Source of the DNA: Paenibacillus sp. KS-LC4
GTDB taxonomy: Bacteria > Bacillota > Bacilli > Paenibacillales > Paenibacillaceae
DNA: 64,000 nt
NCBI RefSeq assembly: GCF_036894955.1
Contig: NZ_CP145905.1
Location: forward strand, 5,913,001-5,977,000
Reading direction: 5' to 3'
Under the pieces are notes generated by a model. The model was given only the letters and a program-made list of their open reading frames with translations, had not been told where the DNA came from and searched no databases. A program made the translations under genes and the position numbers. How positions within the stretch are numbered: position 1 is the stretch's first letter; each line of letters begins with the position of its first letter. Positions 15,934-24,643 of this stretch are shown piece by piece.

Positions 15934-17802
15934 TTGACTTTATCTGCACCAAAGCGTCTGTTCAGCACCCGGCCTATCATTGCTTTCTCTCTTATTGTTC
16001 TTTTCAAAAGCTATCTGGCATGGATGGTTGTATTCGGAAGCCCGTCGTGGAGCACCCTTTTCAAGGAGGTTCCATTTGCCTTAATCGTCTTTTGTCTTAT
16101 TGAATGGTTCGCAACGAAGCGCAAGCTTACTTATTATTTAACAGCCAATTTACTAATCACGGCCATCCTCTTTGCTGTGCTAATGTACTATAAATATTAC
16201 GGCGTCATAGTCACCAGCTCTGCCTTAAAGCAGGTCAATCAGGTAACGGCGGTCAGCAACAGCGTATTTTCATTGATGGACCCGTATTATTTACTCGTCT
16301 TCATTGATGTGATCCTTATGTTCTATTTTCTTATGCGCAAGCAGAAGGCGCGGTATTGGAAAACCGCCAGCCAGACTCGCTTGAGCAAAAAAATGTTAAC
16401 TAGCGTTTTCGCGGTATCGCTCGGCTTGTGCTTGTTTAACATTTTGCCGAATAGTGCCAGCATGAACGAGATTGTGAAAGCCGAGCAAATGGGCATCCTG
16501 AATTATGAGGCCTATACGCTTTTTGGCAAAAAAGAACCGGAGCTTGTCGATTCCTCCACGATTACGCAGGAGCAGATCAACAGCCTCAAGACGCTTGAGC
16601 CTGTCGCCACGCCGCAGCTGCAAGGCGCTGCCAAGGGCAAAAACCTGATTATTATCCAGCTGGAATCCTTCCAAAACTTTCTCATTGGCCTTACTATTGA
16701 CGGCAAGGAAATTACGCCGAACATGAATAAGCTGGCGAAGGACAACTATTATTTCAAGCATTTCTACCAAGGCGTGGGCCAAGGGAATACGTCCGATGCT
16801 GAATTTATAGTGAACACATCCTATTATATTCCGTCAAATGGCGCCGCTACCCAAGTGTATGCGGGCAAGATACTGCCGAGCCTGCCGCGCGTTTTAACGG
16901 AAAACGGCTATGATACGGCGACGTTTCATACGAATGTCGTGGAGTTCTGGAACCGTGGCGAGCTGTATGAGGCGCTTGGCTTCAATCGTTATTATGACAA
17001 AGCCTTTTTCGGTGAAGAAGATACGGTATTTTTTGGCGCTTCCGATGAGGTGCTTTATAAGAAAACAGCGGCTGAGCTGGCGAAAATGGACGGCAAGGAT
17101 CAGCCCTTTTATGCCCAAGTTATTTCGATGACCGCTCACCATCCCTTTACGATACCGGATACGAAGTATCAAATGGAGCTGCCTGAGCGCTACGAGGGCA
17201 CATTCGTCGGCGATTACATTCGCGCCCAGAACTACGCGGACTACGCGCTGGGTAAGTTTATTGACGATCTCAAGCAGCGCGGCTTATGGGATGACAGCCT
17301 AATTGTGCTGTACGGCGATCATCTGGGCTTGCCGATTTATTCGCTGGATCGCGATGATAAAGAGTTAATGGCGGAAATTTACGGCTATGAGTACAGCTAT
17401 ACCGATATGATTAATATTCCGCTTGTTATTGCTCCACCTGGCATTACTTCGCCTAAAGAGTTTGATCAGCTAGGCGGACAGGTTGATTTGCTGCCAACGA
17501 TTTCGAACTTGCTTGGCATTTCGCTGGATAAGCAAATTCATTTTGGCCAGGATTTGTTGAACAGCACCTCATACAACCTTCTGCCACAGCGCTATTATTT
17601 GCCAACGGGCTCCTTCGTCAGCAGCAAGGAGCTGTTCCTTTCCGGCAGCGGCTACGATGATGGCACCCATCACCCGCTGGCAGGCGATGGCCGGGAAAGC
17701 GCCAAGAAAACAACCGAGGATGAATACAACCGCGCACTGGAGCTGCTCCAGCTCTCCGACAGCTACGTTGGTCAGCTGCCAGACCGCGAACCGCAGAACT
17801 GA
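15934..17802 (+). CDS. ltaS: Lipoteichoic acid synthase family protein (LtaS/YfnI-like)
   Basis: A 622-residue protein using a TTG start with GGTAGGAG 5 to 8 bases before it. Five hydrophobic segments occupy about residues 12-165, then an extracellular sulfatase-fold domain. The catalytic Thr region GQGNTSDAEF near residue 287 corresponds to LtaS GKTSDSEF; metal-ligand motifs include ESFQNF, TAHHPF, LYGDHLG. These enzymes polymerise glycerol phosphate from phosphatidylglycerol onto a glycolipid anchor. The C-terminal tail is polar. It could be an LTA primase or a stress paralogue; the sequence alone does not decide. Monocistronic with a strong terminator. Confidence 0.9.
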   Translation: MTLSAPKRLFSTRPIIAFSLIVLFKSYLAWMVVFGSPSWSTLFKEVPFALIVFCLIEWFATKRKLTYYLTANLLITAILFAVLMYYKYYGVIVTSSALKQVNQVTAVSNSVFSLMDPYYLLVFIDVILMFYFLMRKQKARYWKTASQTRLSKKMLTSVFAVSLGLCLFNILPNSASMNEIVKAEQMGILNYEAYTLFGKKEPELVDSSTITQEQINSLKTLEPVATPQLQGAAKGKNLIIIQLESFQNFLIGLTIDGKEITPNMNKLAKDNYYFKHFYQGVGQGNTSDAEFIVNTSYYIPSNGAATQVYAGKILPSLPRVLTENGYDTATFHTNVVEFWNRGELYEALGFNRYYDKAFFGEEDTVFFGASDEVLYKKTAAELAKMDGKDQPFYAQVISMTAHHPFTIPDTKYQMELPERYEGTFVGDYIRAQNYADYALGKFIDDLKQRGLWDDSLIVLYGDHLGLPIYSLDRDDKELMAEIYGYEYSYTDMINIPLVIAPPGITSPKEFDQLGGQVDLLPTISNLLGISLDKQIHFGQDLLNSTSYNLLPQRYYLPTGSFVSSKELFLSGSGYDDGTHHPLAGDGRESAKKTTEDEYNRALELLQLSDSYVGQLPDREPQN

Positions 17803-17809
17803 CGCAAAC

Positions 17810-17865
17810 AAGCGGCAGGCAAGACCCTGGGCGTATACCCGGGTCCTGCCTGCCGCTTTATTTTT
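17810..17865 (+). terminator. Terminator of ltaS
   Basis: AAGCGGCAGGCA (17810-17821) pairs with TGCCTGCCGCTT (17847-17858), with inner pairing GACCC/GGGTC, followed by TATTTTT. Confidence 0.9.
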
Positions 17866-17900
17866 CACAAAATCGCTTGTCATCTAGCATGCTGCACCTA

Positions 17901-18368
17901 TTAGACCTGCTTCGCTGCCTCCAGCACTTCCTGCACATGGCCTTCAACGACGACGCTGCGCCATTCCTTTGCCAGCTTGCCCTCTTCGTCGATTAGAAAG
18001 GTTGAACGCTCAATACCCATAAACTCCTCGCCATTGCGGCTGCGCAGCTTCCATACGCCAAACTGCTCGGCAACCTGATTAGCGGTATCCGAGAGCAGCA
18101 GAAATGGCAGCTCATGAGCCGCGATAAACTGATCATGCGACGCCAGATCATCTGGGCTGATGCCTATGACTTCGGTGTTGAACGCTTTGAATTGTCCATT
18201 GTAATCTCTAAAATCGCACGATTCCGTCGTACAGCCCGGCGTCATATCCCGTGGGTAAAAATAGATGACCAGCTTCTTGCCTTTATAGTCATGCAGCGAA
18301 ACGTCCGTACCATTCGAGGCTGGCAATGTAAAATTTTCAACCTGTTGTCCGATTTGCACTTGCGTCAT
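17901..18368 (-). CDS. bcp: Thiol peroxidase of the Bcp/PrxQ family
   Basis: A 155-residue peroxiredoxin that reduces peroxides with thioredoxin-type electron donors. The active site is MTPGCTTESC, with the peroxidatic Cys in PGCT and the resolving Cys five residues later, the atypical two-Cys arrangement of PrxQ. The C-terminal strand ERSTFLIDEEGKLAK is typical. The start at ATG 18368 has AAGGAG 10 bases upstream; a TTG two codons earlier would be too close to it. It is 64 bases from the asparaginase stop and may be cotranscribed with it. Confidence 0.93.
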   Translation of the reverse strand: MTQVQIGQQVENFTLPASNGTDVSLHDYKGKKLVIYFYPRDMTPGCTTESCDFRDYNGQFKAFNTEVIGISPDDLASHDQFIAAHELPFLLLSDTANQVAEQFGVWKLRSRNGEEFMGIERSTFLIDEEGKLAKEWRSVVVEGHVQEVLEAAKQV

Positions 18369-18432
18369 CTCCAATCAGCTCCTTTATAATGGCTATTGCG
18401 CCTTGCTTACTCAATCAACGATAGCATGTCCA

Positions 18433-19494
18433 TCAGCGGGATGCCACAAACTCATAGAAGAGCGGGGTATTCATGACAAACTCGCGAATTTGCTGCTTAT
18501 CATTATAAATGGAATAAGCAAGCGTCAGCTTCATAAGCGCTGCGTCCACCGACATATTTTCGATAAAGGCTACCCCCGCCTGCTGCAAGGCAACCGACGA
18601 CGCGTAAAGCGTCTCTGAGCTGTCCTTGAGCGGACACAAATACAAGTCTACGCTATGCTTGGCGCAATACTCGGCAAAAGCAAGCAGGGAATGACGCTCG
18701 CTCCCACTCGTGTTCGCCGTGCCGGAGTGGAACAGATCGTGAACGACGGCCTTCGGCGCTTTTTGTCCAAAATCAAAATAGTCATAGGTCATGCCGAAAA
18801 ACGGCTTCACATACAGCAGTCCCGATTGCAGCTTATCCTTGCCAGCGGCGAAAGGACTCGGAGCAGGCTTGCGAGAGCGAAGCTCCTGCGGGGAAGGGTT
18901 GTAAGGATGCTCATTTACGATCAGCTTGCCCTCGCTCATCATCCCGTAATGCACGTCATACGGGCATTCCAATTGATCAGTGAATGACACCGCCTGCGTA
19001 ACGCGTGTACCCAAATACACGATAGCCTCGCCTGCACTATTTTCATAGACGACATAGACACCCTTTAGCCTCTCGCCATCTATAAATTCAACAGCCGCGG
19101 CAAAGTTCCGCAGTCCATTGCTGCGCGGATCGCCAAGCGGGTAGTTGCTCGCCACAAGTACTATCGGAAGGGGACTATCACAAAAAATATAACTCAGCAT
19201 TGCAGCCGAATAGGCCAGCGTATCCGAGCCATGAGTCACGATAATGCCGTCATAGCGAGAAAGGTCTGTGCTGCGGATCGTTTCAATCAACACATTCCAA
19301 TCATCCGGTACTAGGTTTTCACTAAGAATATTTAGCGGCTGAACACATTCCAGCTTTACAGACTTGCGGTAACGGGGGCCCGATTGATAGCCTTCTATGA
19401 TGGCATAGGAGCCTGCCTCGCGCACGCTAATCGCTCCCGCGCCAGCTTTGCTGCCAATCGTCCCTCCCGTGAAAATAACAAGAAGATTGCTCAC
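18433..19494 (-). CDS. L-asparaginase family protein
   Basis: A 353-residue protein. The GTG at 19494 is chosen because GGAGG lies 7 bases before it; an ATG 12 codons further up has no such signal. Both catalytic threonines can be placed: FTGGTIGS near residue 10 and VTHGSDTLAYSA near residue 90 (Thr then Asp). Domain length and the C-terminal subdomain (from about 210) fit the asparaginase/glutaminase fold. No signal peptide, so it is cytoplasmic and of type I. The Lys of the usual RPxxDPxSDG segment is not where expected (SNYPLGDPRSNG), so activity or specificity may differ. L-asparagine to aspartate plus ammonia is the family reaction. Confidence 0.8.
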   Translation of the reverse strand: MSNLLVIFTGGTIGSKAGAGAISVREAGSYAIIEGYQSGPRYRKSVKLECVQPLNILSENLVPDDWNVLIETIRSTDLSRYDGIIVTHGSDTLAYSAAMLSYIFCDSPLPIVLVASNYPLGDPRSNGLRNFAAAVEFIDGERLKGVYVVYENSAGEAIVYLGTRVTQAVSFTDQLECPYDVHYGMMSEGKLIVNEHPYNPSPQELRSRKPAPSPFAAGKDKLQSGLLYVKPFFGMTYDYFDFGQKAPKAVVHDLFHSGTANTSGSERHSLLAFAEYCAKHSVDLYLCPLKDSSETLYASSVALQQAGVAFIENMSVDAALMKLTLAYSIYNDKQQIREFVMNTPLFYEFVASR

Positions 19495-19625
19495 TTCGTT
19501 TCCTCCATATCCAGCGGCTTTGAAGAACATCCTTTACACCAGCCGCCTGTTCATACCAATCCCCATTCATTCTACTATCTTCTCCGCAAGCTGTCTAAAC
19601 CTATACGGGACTGCTAAAAAAATGA

Positions 19626-20201
19626 TCAGCCTTTCGCCGCGACACCCCGATTTTTCACAGCTCCTGGCTTTTTCTTGACGGTTGCCCGCCCCAGAAGCAG
19701 GCATACGGTGACGATTAACGTCGCGCCATACATGAATTGCACGAGGCCAAGCTGTGTGTCCGTCCCAGCCAAAATACCATGAAACAAGGCCAGCAAATAA
19801 ATCGGATAAGCTAGCATATGGATAGCGAGCCACACTTTGCGTTTCAGCTTTGGCCGTAGATCCGAGGTCAAAATGAGTATCAGCATGCCGTAAAGCGCAA
19901 GGGTGCCTATGCCATAGACGACCGGATGATCATGTGCGGTAAAAGGAATCAGCAGCTCACTCCATGTAAAAGGCGTGTACGTATCAATGACGAGCACCGC
20001 CATGTGCAGCAGCGCCAGCAGCGTTCCTCCATTCGTAAAGCGGATATGCCAATTGTAGACGCGAGCTTTGCTTGGCCCTTTCACAAACGGATAGCTGTAC
20101 AGCATGCCCAGCGACATGCCAACAAACAGCATTAAATAAGAGCCAATACCAAGCACCCGCGTCATTTGCCATGTCGGCCAGCTCAAAATCCATTCTGTCA
20201 T
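19626..20201 (-). CDS. Ferric-reductase-like haem membrane protein
   Basis: A 191-residue protein with five to six membrane helices. It resembles the ferric reductase-like transmembrane domain (MsrQ/YedZ/NOX group). Histidines suited to b-haem ligation sit on helices in NWHIRFTNGG, LALLHMAVL, WLAIHMLAYP and LALFHGIL. There is no flavin or NAD domain, so an electron donor must be separate. Its start overlaps the apbE stop by 4 bases, so it is translated with the flavin transferase, which suggests flavin-linked membrane electron transfer. The C-terminus is basic. Confidence 0.75.
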   Translation of the reverse strand: MTEWILSWPTWQMTRVLGIGSYLMLFVGMSLGMLYSYPFVKGPSKARVYNWHIRFTNGGTLLALLHMAVLVIDTYTPFTWSELLIPFTAHDHPVVYGIGTLALYGMLILILTSDLRPKLKRKVWLAIHMLAYPIYLLALFHGILAGTDTQLGLVQFMYGATLIVTVCLLLGRATVKKKPGAVKNRGVAAKG

Positions 20202-21298
20202 GCTAATTCCTCCTTCTCGCGTTCGATTATGCTTTCAAGCTCGCTTTTAATCACACCTTCGACTCTGCTTTCGCTGTCATTGCCGTTGCCGCGTCTACCT
20301 GCCGACACCGCATTTACCGTACTATGCAATTGCTGCGGGATATGCCACTCCAAGCCAAGTCTGCGGCTTTTTCCATGCTTCACGATCTCTCCATTGCTCA
20401 TAAAAATAACGGCTTCAAAGTCTCGCGCATGCTCGTCCATTAGCCGAATGCCCTTATCAAGGCCGCCGATGCACAGCGATTTCGCCCATATTTCGCAGGC
20501 GACGGCATCCGGGCCAGCAACTGCTGCCTGAACGATGTTGCTGACGCTTGGCTTCATTGTCAGCGGATCGATCAAATGATGGAAGCTTCTGCCGCCCGCC
20601 TCCCAACGCCTGCCCAGAATGCCCGAGGTTGCAACTGCACCGTTCGCCAGCAGCAGCTCCCCGATTACAGCCCCAGCTTCCCATGGGTGCTGGAGATCAA
20701 TCATTGCTGGCTGCGCGGCTTCGCTCCCGCTATTCCACGCATACAAATCGCCGCCGGCATTGACGATGCCTGCCGGAACCCTTCTGCTGCGCCTCAGCCA
20801 ATCGGCGAGCTTCTGCACCGCCCAACTCTTCGCGATACCGCCCGCATCGAGCCCTGTTCCTTCGGCGAGCTTCACCGCCTTCATGCCATAATCCAGCTCC
20901 AGCTCGCCAGCCAGACTCAGCCTCTGCCGCTCCGCACCGCCCGCTTTCGCCTGAAACGCCGCCGCATGCTCGAAGGACTGCGAATAACCAGATGCCTCAA
21001 GCCCCGGCAGTATTCGCAGGTCGAATATTCCCTCCGTCAGAGCGCGATGGTGCTCCGCCGCGGCAATAACCTCAAATACCCAGTCCGACACAACGACCCA
21101 GCTGCCAGTCGAGCGGCTAAGCCTGCTCCATTCGCTATCCGGGCGGAAGCGGCTGAACCGCTGCTCTACCGCCTCAAACCAGTCGCGAGCGCGGTCGGCA
21201 TAAAAGGCCGTTGTGCGACGTTCTTCTGCCGCATAATCCAGCAAAATTTCGACATTCGTATTCATCGCCCGAAACCGTATCGTCCCCCGCCCGCTCAT
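20198..21298 (-). CDS. apbE: FAD:protein FMN transferase (ApbE family)
   Basis: A 366-residue enzyme that transfers FMN from FAD to a Thr or Ser of a target protein. Motifs: RFSRFRPDSEWSRL near residue 48, LDAGGIAKSWAV near 178, NAGGDLYAW near 212, and HHLIDPLTMKPS near 272. There is no lipobox or signal peptide, unlike most exported ApbE proteins; it may act in the cytoplasm. The roughly 50-residue C-terminal extension is polar and charged. It is the middle gene of a three-gene operon (21690 to 19626). No obvious FMN-binding acceptor (S/T-G-A-T motif) is encoded nearby. Confidence 0.9.
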   Translation of the reverse strand: MSGRGTIRFRAMNTNVEILLDYAAEERRTTAFYADRARDWFEAVEQRFSRFRPDSEWSRLSRSTGSWVVVSDWVFEVIAAAEHHRALTEGIFDLRILPGLEASGYSQSFEHAAAFQAKAGGAERQRLSLAGELELDYGMKAVKLAEGTGLDAGGIAKSWAVQKLADWLRRSRRVPAGIVNAGGDLYAWNSGSEAAQPAMIDLQHPWEAGAVIGELLLANGAVATSGILGRRWEAGGRSFHHLIDPLTMKPSVSNIVQAAVAGPDAVACEIWAKSLCIGGLDKGIRLMDEHARDFEAVIFMSNGEIVKHGKSRRLGLEWHIPQQLHSTVNAVSAGRRGNGNDSESRVEGVIKSELESIIEREKEELA

Positions 21299-21300
21299 AA

Positions 21301-21690
21301 TTAGGACCTGCCTGACTGCGAGCGCATGCTGCCCGAGCTGCTGGAGCTGCCGCTTCCACTGCTGCTACGGCTGTCTACGCTGCCGCGGCTTTCTGAACGC
21401 GAACTGCCCGTTCCGCTTTCGCTGGAGCTATCCGACCAATTGCTCCCGCTGCTGCCATTATTCCAATCTGAGCTGCCGCCTCTGCTTCCGGGCCCCGTGG
21501 ACAACCACTGGTCCACCGTATCCTGCTGATCGCTTTGCTGCTCCGTTCCTGAAACTGAGCTGCCGCCAGCTGATGCCGTTTGCGCCGCCTGAAAAGCCGC
21601 TGTATTTTGCACCGTGCTGAACAATATAAAGACGCCGACCGCTCCTGCGGCTCCAAGCTGCCATTTTAACCATTTCGAATTTGCACTCAT
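21301..21690 (-). CDS. Small exported Ser/Gly-rich protein
   Basis: A 129-residue protein. Residues 10-28 form a hydrophobic membrane helix or uncleaved signal (LGAAGAVGVFILF), followed by about 100 residues of Ser, Gly, Asn, Asp and Arg in low-complexity runs. The stop is 2 bases before apbE, so it is the first gene of the apbE operon. I see no flavin-attachment motif of known type, although the many Ser and Thr residues could in principle be modified. Function unknown; it may space or tether the membrane haem protein at the surface. Confidence 0.65.
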   Translation of the reverse strand: MSANSKWLKWQLGAAGAVGVFILFSTVQNTAAFQAAQTASAGGSSVSGTEQQSDQQDTVDQWLSTGPGSRGGSSDWNNGSSGSNWSDSSSESGTGSSRSESRGSVDSRSSSGSGSSSSSGSMRSQSGRS

Positions 21691-21826
21691 CTTACTCCAC
21701 CTGCCCTACTCGTTGTAATTTAGTTAAGTATATGGAGGCAAGATGAAGGCAGGGTTAAATGAATCTGAAGAAATGCTAAAAGAAGCCCTGCTCTACGATG
21801 CCTGCTGCACCTTTATACAACAGAAA

Positions 21827-21852
21827 AGAATGCGGCCCGAGGACCACATTCT
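21827..21852 (-). terminator. Terminator of the mgl operon
   Basis: AGAATGCGG (21827-21835) pairs with CCACATTCT (21844-21852) with one G-T pair. On the minus strand it is followed by TTTCTGTT. It lies about 80 bases after the mglC stop. Confidence 0.65.
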
Positions 21853-21933
21853 TCACCTGTCTCTATTCAGCTTGGCTAATGATCAGTAAGCGAAGCCTTC
21901 TTCCTGCCCTTACCTCGTTGATTCTAAGCGCCG

Positions 21934-22962
21934 CTATTTCTTCGCCACATATTTGCGAATATCAAAAGCAACCGCAGCGACAATAATCATCCCTTTAATA
22001 ATGAGCTGCCAGTACGGGCTTACGCCGACAAAGGTCAGACCGTAGTTGATGACGCTGAAAATGAGCACTCCGGCGAGAATACCCCGCACGCGCCCCACAC
22101 CGCCCGCCGTCGAGACGCCCCCGACGACACAGGCCGCAATCGCATCCAGCTCGTACATATTTCCGTAGTTGTTCGTAGCTCCCCCAGTGCGGGCAGCCTC
22201 CAGCACGCCTGCCAATCCATACAGCGCGCCAGCAATCGCATAAATATAAATTAAATTGCGCGATACATTAATGCCAGATACATTAGCCGCTTGGATATTG
22301 CCGCCGATGGCATACATATTTTTGCCCAGCCGCGTGTTGTTGAAAATAACCCAGACGATAAACGAGACGACAATCGCTATAATGACGATATACGGGATCG
22401 AATAGGTGCCGTTCGGCCCGATATACCCGGTCCCCAGCTTGCTGAATTCCTTGCTTAAGCCCCCAATAGGCTGCGACTGATTAGGCTTCATATCGAAGTA
22501 AAACGAGTTTACGCCGTACACGATAACCATGGAGCCGAGCGTCGCAATGAACGGCGGAACATGAAACTTCGCAACAATAATGCCGTTGATCAAGCCAAAA
22601 ATCAAACCGACAACAATCGCCAGTATAATCGGAACGATAATCGGCAGCTCCGGCAAATTTGGGAAAAACTTGCGCGGATAATCCGACATTTGCAGCATCG
22701 ACGCCGAGACAACGGCGCTCAAGCCAACAATTCGCCCGGCGGATAAATCCGTTCCTCCCGTAATGAGTACAAACGCCACGCCTAAAGCGATAATGACCCG
22801 TGTTGACGATTGCAGCAAAATATCCCGCAGCGTCGTAATGCCGATAAAATTAGGATCGGCTACAGCTATGCCGACGATAAGCAGAACCAATATAATATAG
22901 ATCGCATTTTGGGAGAAAAAATGCTTAACTCCCTTTGCCTCCAGTGCATTCATCGTATTCAC
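21934..22962 (-). CDS. mglC: Galactose/glucose ABC importer permease MglC
   Basis: A 342-residue permease of the CUT2 (MglC/RbsC) family with about ten membrane helices. Characteristic blocks: ITGGTDLSAGRIVGLSA, PPFIATLGSMVIVYG, ARTGGATNNYGNMYELDAIAACVVGG and the end FDIRKYVAKK. It is closest in pattern to MglC. GGAGGAG lies 8 bases before the ATG. Last gene of the sugar operon, 24 bases after mglA. Confidence 0.93.
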   Translation of the reverse strand: MNTMNALEAKGVKHFFSQNAIYIILVLLIVGIAVADPNFIGITTLRDILLQSSTRVIIALGVAFVLITGGTDLSAGRIVGLSAVVSASMLQMSDYPRKFFPNLPELPIIVPIILAIVVGLIFGLINGIIVAKFHVPPFIATLGSMVIVYGVNSFYFDMKPNQSQPIGGLSKEFSKLGTGYIGPNGTYSIPYIVIIAIVVSFIVWVIFNNTRLGKNMYAIGGNIQAANVSGINVSRNLIYIYAIAGALYGLAGVLEAARTGGATNNYGNMYELDAIAACVVGGVSTAGGVGRVRGILAGVLIFSVINYGLTFVGVSPYWQLIIKGMIIVAAVAFDIRKYVAKK

Positions 22963-22986
22963 TCCTCCAAGTTGTGCTGTTCGCCA

Positions 22987-24498
22987 TTACTGTGCGGCAA
23001 GCCGCATAATTTCTTCCTCTGTCGCCGCTTTGCCATCCACGATGCCAGATATGCGCCCCTCGCGCATGACGATGATGCGGTCGGACATGCCGATCAGCTC
23101 CGGCATTTCGGAGGAAATCATAATGATGCTTTTGCCCTGCTTTGCAAGCTCAATCATGAACGAATAAATTTCGTATTTCGCTCCAATATCAATGCCGCGC
23201 GTCGGTTCGTCAAGCAGAAGCACCTCCGGATCGGTCAGCAGCCATCTGGCGAGCAGCACCTTCTGCTGGTTGCCGCCGGACAAGTTGCGAATAAGCTGCT
23301 TGGTCGATGGCGTTTTGACCCGAAACTTCTCTACGCTTTGCTGCGACACTTCGGAAATCCGTCTATTGCTGATTAAGCCATAAGGTGTCTTGAATCTGCT
23401 TAAGTTTGCAATAACCGTATTTTCCGAAATCGTCAGCACAGGAAAAATCCCGGTAACCCGCCGTTCCTCCGTGAGCAGCGCAATGCCCTGACGGATAGCG
23501 TCAGACGGCGCCTTTAATTTAATTGGTTTACCATGCAGATGAATGCTGCCCTGCTTGAGTGCCCGCATGCCAAACAGCGCTTCAATGACCTCCGTACGCT
23601 GCGCCCCAACTAGCCCGCCAAGTCCTAAAATCTCGCCCTTGCGCAGCTCGAACGAAACATCCTTAAACGAATGCGGATGCACCGAGGTTAAGCCCTCCGC
23701 CCGCAGCAGCACCTCGCCCGGCACATTCGTCCGCTCCGGATAACGATTCGATAGGTCCCTGCCAACCATGCGGGTAATGATTTTATCAATCGTCAGCTCC
23801 TTCGCTTCCCAAGTGCCGACATGCTTCCCATCGCGCATAATCGTAACATCATCTGAAATCCTCAAAATTTCTTCCATTTTATGAGATATATAAATAATTG
23901 ACACGCCGCGCCGCCGTAGCTCATTAATAATGCGGAACAGCTGCTCCACCTCATTGCCCGTGAGCGAGGAGGTCGGCTCATCCATGACGATAACCTTGGA
24001 ATGAAACGATACTGCTTTGGCGATTTCCAGCGATTGAATTTTGGATACGGACAGATCGCCTACCTTTTGCTTCGGATGAATATCCATCTCCAGATCTTTG
24101 AGCAGCTTCACCGTTTCCTCCTGCATTTTGCGGTGGTCAATGAATTGCAAAGGCCCTAGACCTCTGGTCGGGAATCGTCCGAGCCAGATATTTTCCATGA
24201 CGTCGCGCTGCGGCACCGGGTTCAGCTCTTGGTGAATCATCGACACCCCGAGGGCCAGCGCGTCCTTCGAGCTGTTGATTTGCACGAGCTGCCCACCGAG
24301 CATAATCTCGCCGCCGTCGGGCTTGTAGATGCCAAACAGACATTTCATCAACGTCGATTTCCCTGCACCATTTTCACCCATTAAGGCATGTACCGTACCG
24401 GGGCGCAGCTTCAGCGTCACATCGTCGAGCGCCTTTACGCCGGGAAAAGATTTGGAGATGTTATTCATCTCTAGCACATAAGCCGGATGCTCTGGCAT
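22987..24498 (-). CDS. mglA: Galactose/glucose ABC importer ATPase MglA
   Basis: A 503-residue tandem ATPase typical of CUT2 importers. The first domain has Walker A GENGAGKST, signature-like LSVSKIQSLEIAK and Walker B VIVMDEPTS. The second has a degenerate Walker A region (GGLVGAQRTEV), signature LSGGNQQK and Walker B VLLLDEPTRGID. This asymmetry is normal for MglA/RbsA. It energises uptake of the sugar delivered by MglB. It is separated from mglB by a terminator-like hairpin, so its level should be below that of mglB. Confidence 0.95.
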   Translation of the reverse strand: MPEHPAYVLEMNNISKSFPGVKALDDVTLKLRPGTVHALMGENGAGKSTLMKCLFGIYKPDGGEIMLGGQLVQINSSKDALALGVSMIHQELNPVPQRDVMENIWLGRFPTRGLGPLQFIDHRKMQEETVKLLKDLEMDIHPKQKVGDLSVSKIQSLEIAKAVSFHSKVIVMDEPTSSLTGNEVEQLFRIINELRRRGVSIIYISHKMEEILRISDDVTIMRDGKHVGTWEAKELTIDKIITRMVGRDLSNRYPERTNVPGEVLLRAEGLTSVHPHSFKDVSFELRKGEILGLGGLVGAQRTEVIEALFGMRALKQGSIHLHGKPIKLKAPSDAIRQGIALLTEERRVTGIFPVLTISENTVIANLSRFKTPYGLISNRRISEVSQQSVEKFRVKTPSTKQLIRNLSGGNQQKVLLARWLLTDPEVLLLDEPTRGIDIGAKYEIYSFMIELAKQGKSIIMISSEMPELIGMSDRIIVMREGRISGIVDGKAATEEEIMRLAAQ

Positions 24499-24557
24499 TT
24501 GTGTAACACCCCTTTACATACAATTAAGTTAAAATTATCAATTTAATAATCGGAAAA

Positions 24558-24597
24558 AGAGCAAGGGCAGCGCCAGCCTAAATGCTTCCCTTGCTCT
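24558..24597 (-). terminator. Intercistronic hairpin between mglB and mglA
   Basis: AGAGCAAGGG (24558-24567) and CCCTTGCTCT (24588-24597) form a perfect 10-bp stem, followed on the minus strand by TTTTTCC. It is a partial terminator or 3'-end stabiliser that would favour mglB over mglAC. Confidence 0.75.
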
Positions 24598-24643
24598 GCT
24601 TATCCGCTATCCACCGTCTCCCCGCAGGCAGTCGGCTTAGCGA

